In this document: positions 47,276 through 56,185 of the stretch, one piece after another
How positions within the stretch are numbered: the first letter of the stretch is position 1
Layout of the letters: each line of letters begins with the position of its first letter
From: a virus
Reading direction: 5' to 3' (one strand)
DNA: 64,000 bases
Virus record (IMG/VR): IMGVR_UViG_3300017956_000007
Span: 1 to 64,000 of that record
Notes under the pieces: generated by a model
Told to the model about the DNA's origin: nothing
The model's database searches: none
Seen by the model: the letters and a program-made list of their open reading frames with translations, nothing else
Position numbers and translations under genes: made by a program

Positions 47276-47887
47276 TTACGTTGTATATTGCTGTATCTTG
47301 TTTCGTAAAATTTTACGAAACTTGGTCTTATCCACCTCCAAAAATGGAGTATACTTCAAAACTTTATTTCTAAATTGAGGCCATACAAATTTTTCAGAAA
47401 TTTTTCTGTCCCAATCAGGTATAAAATTAAGAATTAAATTTAGTATGGAGAATGTTTCCATACTAATATATTTAGCAATGGCCAATCTCAATAAAAGTGG
47501 ATGATGACCTTTATCGATTTTGAACCATTGATCAAAATCTCCTTCATTTAATAGTTTATCTATTTCATTACTAAACATGTAACCCATGCTTTGAACACGT
47601 TTATTCCAATTAGTATAACATATTTCTGCTTGAGTGTCAAGCGCTTCTCCAATCCACATATTTTCATCATCGATGAAATTTGCCACAAAAAATTTAACGA
47701 TTTCTTCATCTTTGAAATTTTTTGCTAATTTTACAAAAAAGAAATGATCATTACGCTTTTTAAATGTTTCGTATGAGACCTTTCTTTTTCCTTTTCCATA
47801 CTTAAAATAATCAAATTTTTCAGTAAGAAAATGATTTTTGATTGCTACATATTCCTTATAACAATCGAACGGTTCCATTTTAATCAT
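47276..47887 (-). CDS. 59: gp59 helicase loader
   Basis: Loads the gp41 replicative helicase onto gp32-coated DNA. 203 residues against 217 in T4. The N-terminal FDCYKEYVAIKNHFLTEKFD, then KRKVSYETFKKRNDHFFFVK, the ANFIDDENMWIGEAL segment and the C-terminal FIPDWDRKISEKFVWPQF all fit gp59. Its start overlaps the gp33 stop by four bases (ATGA), and gp32 follows 25 bases later, so loader and ssDNA-binding protein are made together. Confidence 0.92.
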   Translation of the reverse strand: MIKMEPFDCYKEYVAIKNHFLTEKFDYFKYGKGKRKVSYETFKKRNDHFFFVKLAKNFKDEEIVKFFVANFIDDENMWIGEALDTQAEICYTNWNKRVQSMGYMFSNEIDKLLNEGDFDQWFKIDKGHHPLLLRLAIAKYISMETFSILNLILNFIPDWDRKISEKFVWPQFRNKVLKYTPFLEVDKTKFRKILRNKIQQYTT

Positions 47888-48108
47888 AATCCAGGTATTG
47901 TAGCAGTTTTTGGTAAAAAGTGCAAATCAATTGCCTCTTCTCTAACTTTCTGTTTTAAAGCTCCTTGAATTATTTTTCCTGCCGTTTCAGGTTCAATTTT
48001 ATTTTCTTCACAATAATATGAAATAGCCTCAATATAAGTCATTTTTGTCTGTATGACTAATTGTTCAATTATTACTGAAAATTCTTGAGGTTTAAGAGTT
48101 TTAATCAT
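47884..48108 (-). CDS. 33: late-transcription coactivator gp33
   Basis: Small RNA polymerase-binding protein that links late promoters to the sliding clamp. The 74 residues include FSVIIEQLVIQTKMTYIEAI, YYCEENKIEPETA and a Lys-rich helix, and end in LPKTATIPGL, the type of hydrophobic C-terminus that binds the clamp. T4 gp33 is 112 residues. It overlaps both neighbours by a few bases. Its presence supports T4-style late promoters here. gp55, the late sigma, is not in this window. Confidence 0.82.
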   Translation of the reverse strand: MIKTLKPQEFSVIIEQLVIQTKMTYIEAISYYCEENKIEPETAGKIIQGALKQKVREEAIDLHFLPKTATIPGL

Positions 48109-48292
48109 AAATTTTAAAAAATTCTTTCAAAATAGGTTTTAACAAATCCCTGTCTTTTAGTATTTTACCGACATTATGACCACAATTTTGAATAGTCATT
48201 TTTTTAATATTATCACAATCCTCTATTAATGTCAATTGTTTTTGCTCATTAGAAGAGTCTCCATTAATAATTAAATATTCTGTTTTAATCAA
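48101..48292 (-). CDS. 63-residue protein resembling an alpha/beta-hydrolase C-terminus
   Basis: A short gene between ClpP and gp33, overlapping both (4 and 8 bases). The sequence reads like the last strand-helix units of an alpha/beta hydrolase: an EYLIINGDSS strand with a GD, then KKMTIQNCGHNVGKIL, where the His would be the catalytic His, and a final LLKPILKEFF helix. No nucleophile elbow or full fold is present in the gene or around it. It may be a remnant, a short member of a phage family, or chance likeness. Coupled starts suggest that it is translated. Confidence 0.6.
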   Translation of the reverse strand: MIKTEYLIINGDSSNEQKQLTLIEDCDNIKKMTIQNCGHNVGKILKDRDLLKPILKEFFKIYD

Positions 48293-48933
48293 GATAATTC
48301 CTTGACCTCATCACAAATTCCATATTTCAATGCCTCATTTGAAGATAACCAAACATCGTGCGGAGGCAATAAAAATTTACGTATTTCATCATCATCAATG
48401 CCTGTACACTTTCTATAATGATTTAACATTCTTTCGGTTGTTAAATCATATTCTTTTTGTACAGCAAAAAGTTCATGCTCTTTACCAAAAGAACCCCAAG
48501 AATATTGATGAGATAAAATACTTGTATTCGGTGTTAATAGTCGTCTTCCTTTTTTCCCAGCCATAAAAATTGAAAGTGCGGCACTTCCTATAATACCAAG
48601 ACCGACTGTATGAATAGGAATAGAAGACCCTCTCATAACGTCAATCAAAGCAAAACCAGCCGTCATATCTCCTCCATGAGAATTTATGCACAATGTCAAA
48701 AATTCTGGTCTTGACGTTTTTTTCATATTATTGAGTAATACCCATTCAATCGCATGTAAAACCGAACCATTATAGATATCATCAAATAAAAAATAATATC
48801 CTCTATTTTCCAAAGATGCGCCATCATCCTCAACATTTTCTGATGGTGCATTTGCTATAAATTTCTCAGCAACTAACGTTGCAAATTCTGGATTTACTAA
48901 TGATTGTGCTATCTTATCTTCATTTATTTTCAT
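48289..48933 (-). CDS. clpP: ClpP-like serine protease
   Basis: 214-residue ClpP-family peptidase with the complete catalytic triad. The nucleophile region is GLGIIGSAALSIFMAG with Ser117 placed like E. coli Ser97, followed by GKKGRR. The His is in LSHQYSWG (His142), and the Asp in HDVWLSSNEALKYGICD (Asp193). The strand CINSHGGD is the substrate-binding Gly-rich loop. No propeptide beyond the usual helix is evident. It heads the block with gp33, gp59 and gp32, so it is probably not a prohead protease but acts in the cytoplasm with host ClpA/X or alone. Its end overlaps the 63-residue gene by four bases. Confidence 0.93.
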   Translation of the reverse strand: MKINEDKIAQSLVNPEFATLVAEKFIANAPSENVEDDGASLENRGYYFLFDDIYNGSVLHAIEWVLLNNMKKTSRPEFLTLCINSHGGDMTAGFALIDVMRGSSIPIHTVGLGIIGSAALSIFMAGKKGRRLLTPNTSILSHQYSWGSFGKEHELFAVQKEYDLTTERMLNHYRKCTGIDDDEIRKFLLPPHDVWLSSNEALKYGICDEVKELS

Positions 48934-51900
48934 ATTTTACCATTTGAATAATTTTATCAATTCCATCAAAAACCATCTCAGTAGAGATATTTTTTGTACA
49001 CTCAAACATTCTATCGGTTCCTTTATGATCCGGACACCAAAGCCAATCGCCTGGATCGAACTTATGTCTATTATAGCAACTATTGCAAGTTTTGTCATTA
49101 AAAATCCTAACACATTTTGTGGAAAATTCTGAATTAGGATTACTAAACCCAGAAATTAATAAAACGTGCTTATTCATAGACCATGCTAACCATGACAATC
49201 CTGACCCTAATCCTATGAAAAACTCAGATTTATTTATAGTCGCAATTGTCTGATTTAAAGTTCTATTATGTCTCGGTATAATACCATCTGGACAATAGTT
49301 AAAATATTCACCCTGTCCAAAAGAAGGATGTTTGTCAATACAAACCACATCATACCCCTTAGTCTTTACATATTCAACAACTTTATTCCAAGCACCAGGA
49401 TTATTCCAATATTTTGCCTGAGCAGTTGATTGCGTAGCAATTGCAACATAAGGTTTATTCAATTCGTATTCTTTTTCGTACACTGTAATTTTTGATGGTT
49501 TTTCCTTCCAATCCTTAAATCCTAAAATACTTGCGCACAATGTTTGCAATGGAACATCTTTACAATCGACTGGAGACAAATCACATTTTTCAAAAAATCC
49601 TATTCTATATTGATGGTCAAAATCTTTAAATCCTGAATTAGGTTTTTCAAATTTTATTTCAGGATATTCATTTTCGAATAATTCATTGAAAAAAGTGCTA
49701 CATATGACTTTACATTTATGTTTTTTTCTAAATGCTTCGACCGGTTCCATCCAAGCAATATTATCGCCTAATGCGGAAGAATCTAGCCAAATGAAAACTT
49801 TTTTATTTTCCATTTTCATATCATACACATGCACTAATTCTTCAGTTTTTTCATCAAAAATTTCAATTTTCCAAGGTATAAAATAAGATAATGTTGATGC
49901 GGCCCAACAATTGTTTCCTATTTTAGTTTGAAAATGTATATAATCAGTTTCTGAATCTTTGAAATTAATTTTAAAGTTTTTATCTACATTACCTTTTATA
50001 GACACATAAGGATTCGGGTTAACTGTTATATTATAATAAGATTTTTTTCTATCGTGTCTGTATTTACTAAAATCATGTTCACTAGCATTTTTCAAATCAT
50101 TTTGATATATGCTTATTAATCTTTCTCCCATATCCAATGGTATAGTTTGTTTCAATTCTTTTGCTCGGTAATAATATTTTTCTAAATTTAAAAAAATGTT
50201 ATCCCAATCTCTTTCCATAGCAAATTTTCTAGCATCTTTTGATGACTGGTCTAAATCATTCAAATGATGTAAAATACCCTCAACTATTGTATCCACACTT
50301 CTATCGCATTGATAAAAACCTGGTATTTTCATTTCATCTTGTAATGTTCCAACAACTGGCAATCCACATGCCATTCCTTCTAGTACACCTAAACAAGGTT
50401 GTCCAGTTTCCATTGATGCCGGATGTACAATAATATCTTGTTCGGATAAAATATCTCTTAGATCTTTTTTGAAAACATTGCCTAATAGATTTATTTCTAT
50501 GTCTTTTTTGCAATCGTTGTATATCTGATAAAAAACTTTATTGTAATCGTCATGTATAGAATCCGCTCCGACTATTGTTATAGGAAAGCCTAATTTATGG
50601 GCAGCCAAAATCGCTAAATGAAATCCTTTTCTATCGTCTCCCCCTCCAACACAAACCAATCTATTGCTTCTTTTTTTAGTATAATTGGGATAATAGAAAT
50701 TAGTATCAACTCCATGATGTAAATGAAATAATTTATCCTGAGCATCAAAATATGATATGAATTTATTGATAGGGGTTAAACTTAGAACAGAATTTTCAAT
50801 TGTAGATTTTATTTGGTTATATGAATAACTATATTTTTCCTGTAATCCTACCCACGCATCATGAACTGTATGAATAAACGGCACAAATTTATGTTTTAGT
50901 GAATCATTAAAATTAACCATATGATTATGAAAAACATCGTAATTTTCCAATTCCGTTTGTGTAATTTCACTTAACCACATCAATTTTACGTTATGTCCTC
51001 TTCTCTTACCGGCATTGATATATTGACCAACAACTTCCTCAACACCTCCATAACCTTTAGGAGGTATTTCTATACCGCATCCTGGATTTATTTGAATTAT
51101 ATTTAATTTTTCAAAATTATTATCATGAATTATACGTTCAAAGTTTTCGACAGGTAAATTTTCAATTTCGCTTTTTTTCTCAGATTCTGGTTCACTAATT
51201 ACCTCAACTATTTTCTTAATTTCTCCGTTTTTCGATCTTGTAATTAATGTGAACCTATTGTCTTTATTATACCAGTTAAAATGATAATTTAAATCCGTCA
51301 TCATACTAATAACATCAGATATTATGTCAATACCTGTTCTATTATTTTTCATTAAATGAGAATTATCACAAAAAATTACAATCTCACAGTTAAAACTCAA
51401 GTTATTTTCAATAGATTCTATAAATTTTGATATTTCTTCTACAGTATCTTCAAGATTTATTTTAATGAAAAAATAATCAACGTTTTTAACTCCATCGAAA
51501 AAAACATTGTGATCAAAAAATAATTTTTTCAATTTTTCTTTTTTAAGAATATCATATTTAAAATTTAAGAAACTAATATTTTTAGCTTGAATTTCATGAT
51601 TTAGATATGATATGTAAGTTGATTCCGCTGAATCATATATATCATCAAAATATTTTAAATTTCTAGGATATTCTAAAATAAAATTTTTTCTTCTTTCTTT
51701 AGCATCAATTGCTAATTGTGCCTCTCCTCTTGTATTCCAATTTCTGTAATTCTCGGAATCATTATGGTCTCTTGCCAAATAAGTAGTTCTTGGAATTGTA
51801 ATCCATTTACCTCTCTCTTCCATCATTAATAACCACTGTCCATCATTAGAAGAACATGCTTCTCCGTCTTTATGTACAGGAAATTTAATGCCTGGCAAAT

Positions 51901-52423
51901 TTCTAAAAATTCTTAAATATCCAAAAATATTTGTTCTATTTGGCCATAATTTTTCAAATCCTTCAAGAAAAGAATCATTATCGGTTGTCATAAAAACGTT
52001 ATCTTTGAAATTCGACAAAAAATCCTGATTAGATTTTATAGTAAAATTATCATAGTATTTGTTCGCATTAAAATGCATCAAAACACTCTCTGGAAACAAA
52101 TTAAAATAATAATTTATACGTTTTAACGTATTAGGCAATATAAAATCATCAGAATCAATGTGACAAACTATATCTCCAGTAGCGTGTGTCTGGGGATTCC
52201 ACCATATTTCTTTTTTATATTTTGGTTGTATAATTTTTATTCTATCATCTCTGAGACTGATATCATTGATAATTTCCAAAGTTTTATCATTAGAAAAATC
52301 ATCTGATATTAACCATTCCCAATTATCATAATTTTGACATAATATAGATTCTGCGGTTTCTCGTATATATTTTTCAGCATTAAAACATGAAGTTATTAAT
52401 GACAATTTCAATTCATCATACAT
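48920..52423 (-). CDS. three-domain glycosyltransferase: GT2, GT4, TibC-like heptosyltransferase
   Basis: A 1167-residue fusion of three glycosyltransferases. Residues 5-270: GT2, with SLITSCFNAEKYIRETAESI, WEWLISDDFSND and the DSDD motif. Residues 435-775: GT4, with PPKGYGGVEEVVGQYINAG, VCVGGGDDRKGFHLAI and the E-x7-E-like METGQPCLGVLEGMACGLP. Residues 780-1160: GT9-like, with FIWLDSSALGDNIAWMEPV, CKVICSTFFNELFE, GLGSGLSWLAW and four cysteines at about 1113, 1116, 1130 and 1142 (C-x2-C-x13-C-x11-C). That end matches the autotransporter heptosyltransferase family (TibC), which needs a Cys4 metal site and transfers heptose to Ser of proteins. Start chosen at the ATG at 52423, behind AAAAGG; a TTG precedes it. 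Overlaps clpP by 14 bases. Substrate unknown. Confidence 0.85.
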   Translation of the reverse strand: MYDELKLSLITSCFNAEKYIRETAESILCQNYDNWEWLISDDFSNDKTLEIINDISLRDDRIKIIQPKYKKEIWWNPQTHATGDIVCHIDSDDFILPNTLKRINYYFNLFPESVLMHFNANKYYDNFTIKSNQDFLSNFKDNVFMTTDNDSFLEGFEKLWPNRTNIFGYLRIFRNLPGIKFPVHKDGEACSSNDGQWLLMMEERGKWITIPRTTYLARDHNDSENYRNWNTRGEAQLAIDAKERRKNFILEYPRNLKYFDDIYDSAESTYISYLNHEIQAKNISFLNFKYDILKKEKLKKLFFDHNVFFDGVKNVDYFFIKINLEDTVEEISKFIESIENNLSFNCEIVIFCDNSHLMKNNRTGIDIISDVISMMTDLNYHFNWYNKDNRFTLITRSKNGEIKKIVEVISEPESEKKSEIENLPVENFERIIHDNNFEKLNIIQINPGCGIEIPPKGYGGVEEVVGQYINAGKRRGHNVKLMWLSEITQTELENYDVFHNHMVNFNDSLKHKFVPFIHTVHDAWVGLQEKYSYSYNQIKSTIENSVLSLTPINKFISYFDAQDKLFHLHHGVDTNFYYPNYTKKRSNRLVCVGGGDDRKGFHLAILAAHKLGFPITIVGADSIHDDYNKVFYQIYNDCKKDIEINLLGNVFKKDLRDILSEQDIIVHPASMETGQPCLGVLEGMACGLPVVGTLQDEMKIPGFYQCDRSVDTIVEGILHHLNDLDQSSKDARKFAMERDWDNIFLNLEKYYYRAKELKQTIPLDMGERLISIYQNDLKNASEHDFSKYRHDRKKSYYNITVNPNPYVSIKGNVDKNFKINFKDSETDYIHFQTKIGNNCWAASTLSYFIPWKIEIFDEKTEELVHVYDMKMENKKVFIWLDSSALGDNIAWMEPVEAFRKKHKCKVICSTFFNELFENEYPEIKFEKPNSGFKDFDHQYRIGFFEKCDLSPVDCKDVPLQTLCASILGFKDWKEKPSKITVYEKEYELNKPYVAIATQSTAQAKYWNNPGAWNKVVEYVKTKGYDVVCIDKHPSFGQGEYFNYCPDGIIPRHNRTLNQTIATINKSEFFIGLGSGLSWLAWSMNKHVLLISGFSNPNSEFSTKCVRIFNDKTCNSCYNRHKFDPGDWLWCPDHKGTDRMFECTKNISTEMVFDGIDKIIQMVKYENK

Positions 52424-52426
52424 CAA

Positions 52427-53434
52427 TTACCTTTTAAAATAAATTGTAGTTGTTTTTTTAATATTATTGACTAATGTTTGATCATTTAAATCAAAAGTTT
52501 TTATCAACTCATCATTCATAAAAATTTCTATCAATTGACCTTTATTAAATTTAACTAGATTATAAAAACCTTTCATAAAAAATGAATCCGATACTATTTG
52601 ATTATCTACAACTATTTTCATTTTCATATCAATAAAATGATTTAAATGAAATATATAATCTTCTTCATTATCACCTATATAAAGTGCCACCCAAGGTTTT
52701 GTTTCTTCTATGTGCATCCTATCTTGTTCAAATTGTATTCGATTCAAATTAGGAACAAAATCGATTAATTCCACATTTGAATTTTTTTCATCATTGTATT
52801 TTGTCAATCCCAAAACATAAGCAAAAAACTCCTCACCTGGTAAGAATTGATACTTCAAAGTTATTTCTTTTTGAACTTCTAAATCCAAATACTTCATAAA
52901 GCGTTCATACATATAATCTACGTTTCCGGACATCAATCTTGTAGTAACTTGCATTTTGCCGTGAGTGTCGGAATTGTCTTCACTGGACCAATAATAAAAA
53001 ACACCATCTAATTTTTTAGATAATATCTTATATTCATTCATAATCAATTCATGTGGACTTTTAATAAGACCATCATAATCCATGATATGAATAATTTTTT
53101 TTCTTAAAATTTTTGCATAATTAATACCCAAAGTTAATAATCTGTAAACCGCAAAAGTTGTATTGTGACCATGAAATTGTTTTGTTGATAAATCAAACCC
53201 ATCTGTGTAATACGTTATATAACCTAAATATTCTGGATCTTTTAACACAATATTGTCTTTATCATAAACAAAATAATCAACTTTTTCCTGAATTTCTTTT
53301 GACACCGGTGTATGGGTAGTTAATATTATTTCATAATTAAAATATTTTATATTATTAATCAACTCTAAACAACATTTTATTCTCTCAGGAGTTGAAAGAT
53401 GGGCATGAATTAATACAATAGAATCAGAGGACAT
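52427..53434 (-). CDS. glycosyltransferase-like protein with DxD motif
   Basis: 335 residues from the ATG at 53434. The N-terminal part (SIVLIHAHLSTPERIKCCLE, then YEIILTTHTP) and the MDYDG motif at about residue 119 fit a GT-A-type fold with a DxD metal site. The last 70 residues are beta (VVDNQIVSDSFFMKG ... VKFNKGQLIEIFMNDELI) and may be a small carbohydrate- or lectin-like domain. No firm family. I start at the second ATG because GGAG lies 9 bases upstream; the first ATG at 53449 has no room for a ribosome site. It lies between two fused glycosyltransferases and shares their direction. Confidence 0.7.
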   Translation of the reverse strand: MSSDSIVLIHAHLSTPERIKCCLELINNIKYFNYEIILTTHTPVSKEIQEKVDYFVYDKDNIVLKDPEYLGYITYYTDGFDLSTKQFHGHNTTFAVYRLLTLGINYAKILRKKIIHIMDYDGLIKSPHELIMNEYKILSKKLDGVFYYWSSEDNSDTHGKMQVTTRLMSGNVDYMYERFMKYLDLEVQKEITLKYQFLPGEEFFAYVLGLTKYNDEKNSNVELIDFVPNLNRIQFEQDRMHIEETKPWVALYIGDNEEDYIFHLNHFIDMKMKIVVDNQIVSDSFFMKGFYNLVKFNKGQLIEIFMNDELIKTFDLNDQTLVNNIKKTTTIYFKR

Positions 53435-56099
53435 ATGTGATGTCTCCATCCTTTAATAATGAAGTTCCATCTTTAAATGATTTATCTAGATATGAATTAC
53501 CGGAACATTGTATTGAGTATGGGTTTTTTGTGATACCTCCAACCATTTCATTTAATACATTATTATTTAACCACAAATCATATGTGTCCCATCCTGTTTT
53601 TTCAAATTTATTTAAAAAATATTCTCTACAATTTGCAGGAATTAAATAACAATGCGCTTCTGACATTCTGTTTGTCACATCAAAATATTTATTTCGTTTT
53701 TGATAATGCCATTCAACAATCCTTTTACCAAAATTCATATATTTTAAATCAAATTCCATTAAATCATCAAATCTATCAGTTATTTCTTTATAAACTTCAA
53801 AAATTGGTTTAATAAAAATTGCATCACATTCACAAAATAAAACCGCATCTACCTCATCATTCAAATGCTCTAACATTGCCTTATAATGTGCCAAATAATT
53901 ACCGTAATGGGCAGGAGTTAATTTATAATGTCCGGGTTCCATTTGAACATCATCTGGTCTGGCACAACTCTCTTTAGGAGGCATGTCAGAATATTTTTTG
54001 TTAATCATTTGAACATATTTCCATCCAGAATATTCAGCTAATTTTGTCAAATGTTCTATCGATTTTTTTTCACGTTCACCTTCAATGTCAACTAACATGT
54101 GTACTATTTTAATTTTAGGTACTCTAGATGCCCATAGGTTTCCTAATCCTCCATCAACAATTTCTTTATCAAATTTAACATCATATCCTAATTTTTTTAA
54201 CCTATCAATCAATTTACTGGATCTTAAAATTCTAGATTCTAAAGAATTATCATTATTGAAAAAATCATGCACTTCCATTGTGATTTTTCGTATGCGATGC
54301 TTCAACATATGATCGGAAATGGTAGGCATAATATTCCATTCTGCCCCTTCACAATCTAATTTTAACACATCTATTCTATCAACATCATTATTTTTCATGA
54401 ATGTGTCAAAATTTATAGTTCTAACTTCTTCAATTTTTTTCTTTCCTAAAGTAGTTGGATTTTCTTCAGAAGTATTAAAACTATCATAAAAAGTATTCAC
54501 TGCCGAAGAACCTAAGATTTTAAATTCTGAAGTTCCATTTTTATCGGACAATGCCATGTTAAATTTCTTGACTTGATCATAACCTTTTAAATTTTCACAC
54601 AATATTTCAAATGTTTTTTTTGCCGGCTCAAATGTGAAAATTTTTGAGGCTCCTTTACTCAAACAATATAGGTCAAAAAGACCATAATGACCACCAACAT
54701 CTAAAACAACATCACCTTGCAATATATTTACGTATTTGTAACATTCTTGATAAAAAACTTCATATAATGTAAACCAAGATGCAGGATCATCTTGAATACC
54801 CTTTATATTTACATCAACATCATTGATCTTAATATCATCAATTTGATTATCAAAATCAAATGTTTTCTCATATAAAATATGATGCTCATCCATTAAATTG
54901 CCATCAGTTAAACTTGAAAAATAGTCACCAGGAGCATCATAAATTTTTAGATTAATTCCTCCCAGAATTTTTTGAGAACAATTAGGTTGAACCCAAAGAT
55001 TAGGACTAAAAATTTTTGATCTGTAAACTAATAAATTAGTTTTTGTATCAAACAAACAAACCAATTTATTTTCAAGACATTTAAAATAATCTCCAGTGGA
55101 GATTGATATTTTAGTATCATCTTCTAATTTACATGAAATAAAGTTTTCGGTGATGTTCAATTTTCTCAAAATTTTTAATTTATTTACCTCAAAATTATCA
55201 TTAGTCAAATATGTTACCTTATCATCTAACTTATTCAAATAAGAATCTAACTTATATACAATAGTAGGCATTTTCCAACTTAATGCTTCTTTTATCGCTA
55301 AAGGATTTGTTTCCTTATCATGTACATTGCCCCTAGATGTGAATAAAAATAAATCCATACAGGAATAAAAATTATCAACATCGGATCTTTCACCCCATAT
55401 TTTACAATTATCAGGAATGTCACTCATCAATGGTTCCCAATATGATTTAAAATTAGGTGCCATATTTCCGACAAAATGAAATTCTATAGGAAATTGTCTT
55501 AGACTTTTTGCATATTCTATAATTTCTGCCTGATTTTTTCTAGGTGTAAATAGACCTACATTTAAAACATGATACTTTTCAGGATCTAAATTTAATTGCT
55601 TCAAACCTTCTATTCTATCACGTTTATCTTTTATAGGAACTGGATATTCTATTACAGAACTTGGAATTTTTAAGGAAGAAAAATTATGTACCTGATTGTC
55701 ACTACAAAATAAAAATCTATCAGGCAAAAATACTTTATTTGAAGGTTCGAAAGATGAATCGTGAGATGTTTCGAAAATTAAATATTTTCTTTCTGTATTG
55801 TATATTTTTTTAGAAATATCTTGACTCATGAAAAATTCAGGCATTTCCTCAAAATGAATAATATCAGGTTGAATTTTTTCTATAATTTGAAAAATTTCTT
55901 CCTTTTCCTCTCCAAGAGTAAAAACTTTATCATTTAATAAATTAATTATTTTGTTTTTTTGTACTCTGTAAATTCCGTAGTCGTTATATTCTATGACATA
56001 AATATTATAAATATTTTTCAAAAATTCTATTTTTTTTAATAGATACTGAGGAGCTCCTCCAGTTGACAAATGAGGAGTAATGTACAATATATTTTTCAT
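53424..56099 (-). CDS. three-domain fusion: GT4, FkbM methyltransferase, GT25-like
   Basis: An 891-residue fusion. Residues 1-320: GT4, with ILYITPHLSTGGAPQYLLKK, HVLNVGLFTPRKNQ and ETNPLAIKEALSWKMPTI. About 330-440: a beta region. About 445-640: FkbM-type SAM methyltransferase, with VLDVGGHYGLFDLYCLSKGA, FTFEPAKKTFEIL and VLKLDCEGAEWNIM. About 650-891: GT25-like, with ESCARPDDVQMEPGHYKLTP, HYGNYLAHYKAMLEHL, ECDAIFIKP and a YDLWLNNNV end. The ATG at 56099 has AAAGGTGG 5 bases upstream. First gene of the leftward part of the modification island. It may build and methylate one glycan. Which acceptor it uses is not visible. Confidence 0.88.
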   Translation of the reverse strand: MKNILYITPHLSTGGAPQYLLKKIEFLKNIYNIYVIEYNDYGIYRVQKNKIINLLNDKVFTLGEEKEEIFQIIEKIQPDIIHFEEMPEFFMSQDISKKIYNTERKYLIFETSHDSSFEPSNKVFLPDRFLFCSDNQVHNFSSLKIPSSVIEYPVPIKDKRDRIEGLKQLNLDPEKYHVLNVGLFTPRKNQAEIIEYAKSLRQFPIEFHFVGNMAPNFKSYWEPLMSDIPDNCKIWGERSDVDNFYSCMDLFLFTSRGNVHDKETNPLAIKEALSWKMPTIVYKLDSYLNKLDDKVTYLTNDNFEVNKLKILRKLNITENFISCKLEDDTKISISTGDYFKCLENKLVCLFDTKTNLLVYRSKIFSPNLWVQPNCSQKILGGINLKIYDAPGDYFSSLTDGNLMDEHHILYEKTFDFDNQIDDIKINDVDVNIKGIQDDPASWFTLYEVFYQECYKYVNILQGDVVLDVGGHYGLFDLYCLSKGASKIFTFEPAKKTFEILCENLKGYDQVKKFNMALSDKNGTSEFKILGSSAVNTFYDSFNTSEENPTTLGKKKIEEVRTINFDTFMKNNDVDRIDVLKLDCEGAEWNIMPTISDHMLKHRIRKITMEVHDFFNNDNSLESRILRSSKLIDRLKKLGYDVKFDKEIVDGGLGNLWASRVPKIKIVHMLVDIEGEREKKSIEHLTKLAEYSGWKYVQMINKKYSDMPPKESCARPDDVQMEPGHYKLTPAHYGNYLAHYKAMLEHLNDEVDAVLFCECDAIFIKPIFEVYKEITDRFDDLMEFDLKYMNFGKRIVEWHYQKRNKYFDVTNRMSEAHCYLIPANCREYFLNKFEKTGWDTYDLWLNNNVLNEMVGGITKNPYSIQCSGNSYLDKSFKDGTSLLKDGDITYVL

Positions 56100-56122
56100 G
56101 AATCCACCTTTACATATTTTAA

Positions 56123-56130
56123 TTTTTATA
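56123..56130 (-). promoter_or_regulatory. candidate late promoter for the 891-residue fusion gene
   Basis: Minus-strand TATAAAAA, one mismatch from the T4 late box. With T4 spacing, +1 would be 56117 and the leader 18 bases, ending in the AAAGGTGG ribosome site. It lies beside a 20-bp palindrome in the divergent gap. Confidence 0.45.
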
Positions 56131-56135
56131 CAGAT

Positions 56136-56155
56136 ATATATACTATAGTATATAT
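56136..56155. promoter_or_regulatory. 20-bp perfect palindrome in a divergent gap
   Basis: ATATATACTATAGTATATAT is its own reverse complement, with CTATAG in the middle. It lies in the 86-base gap between the leftward fusion gene and the rightward structural gene. An operator or a bidirectional promoter element is possible, but AT-only palindromes arise easily in this composition. The rest of the gap holds the two ribosome sites and the leftward late box. Confidence 0.5.
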
Positions 56156-56185
56156 TTAATAATTTGTCAATGAAAAAGGATTTTG

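Noticed and set aside
56183-56185. TTG start for the first structural gene
   Set aside because: The ATG directly after it has the better spacing to AAGGA.
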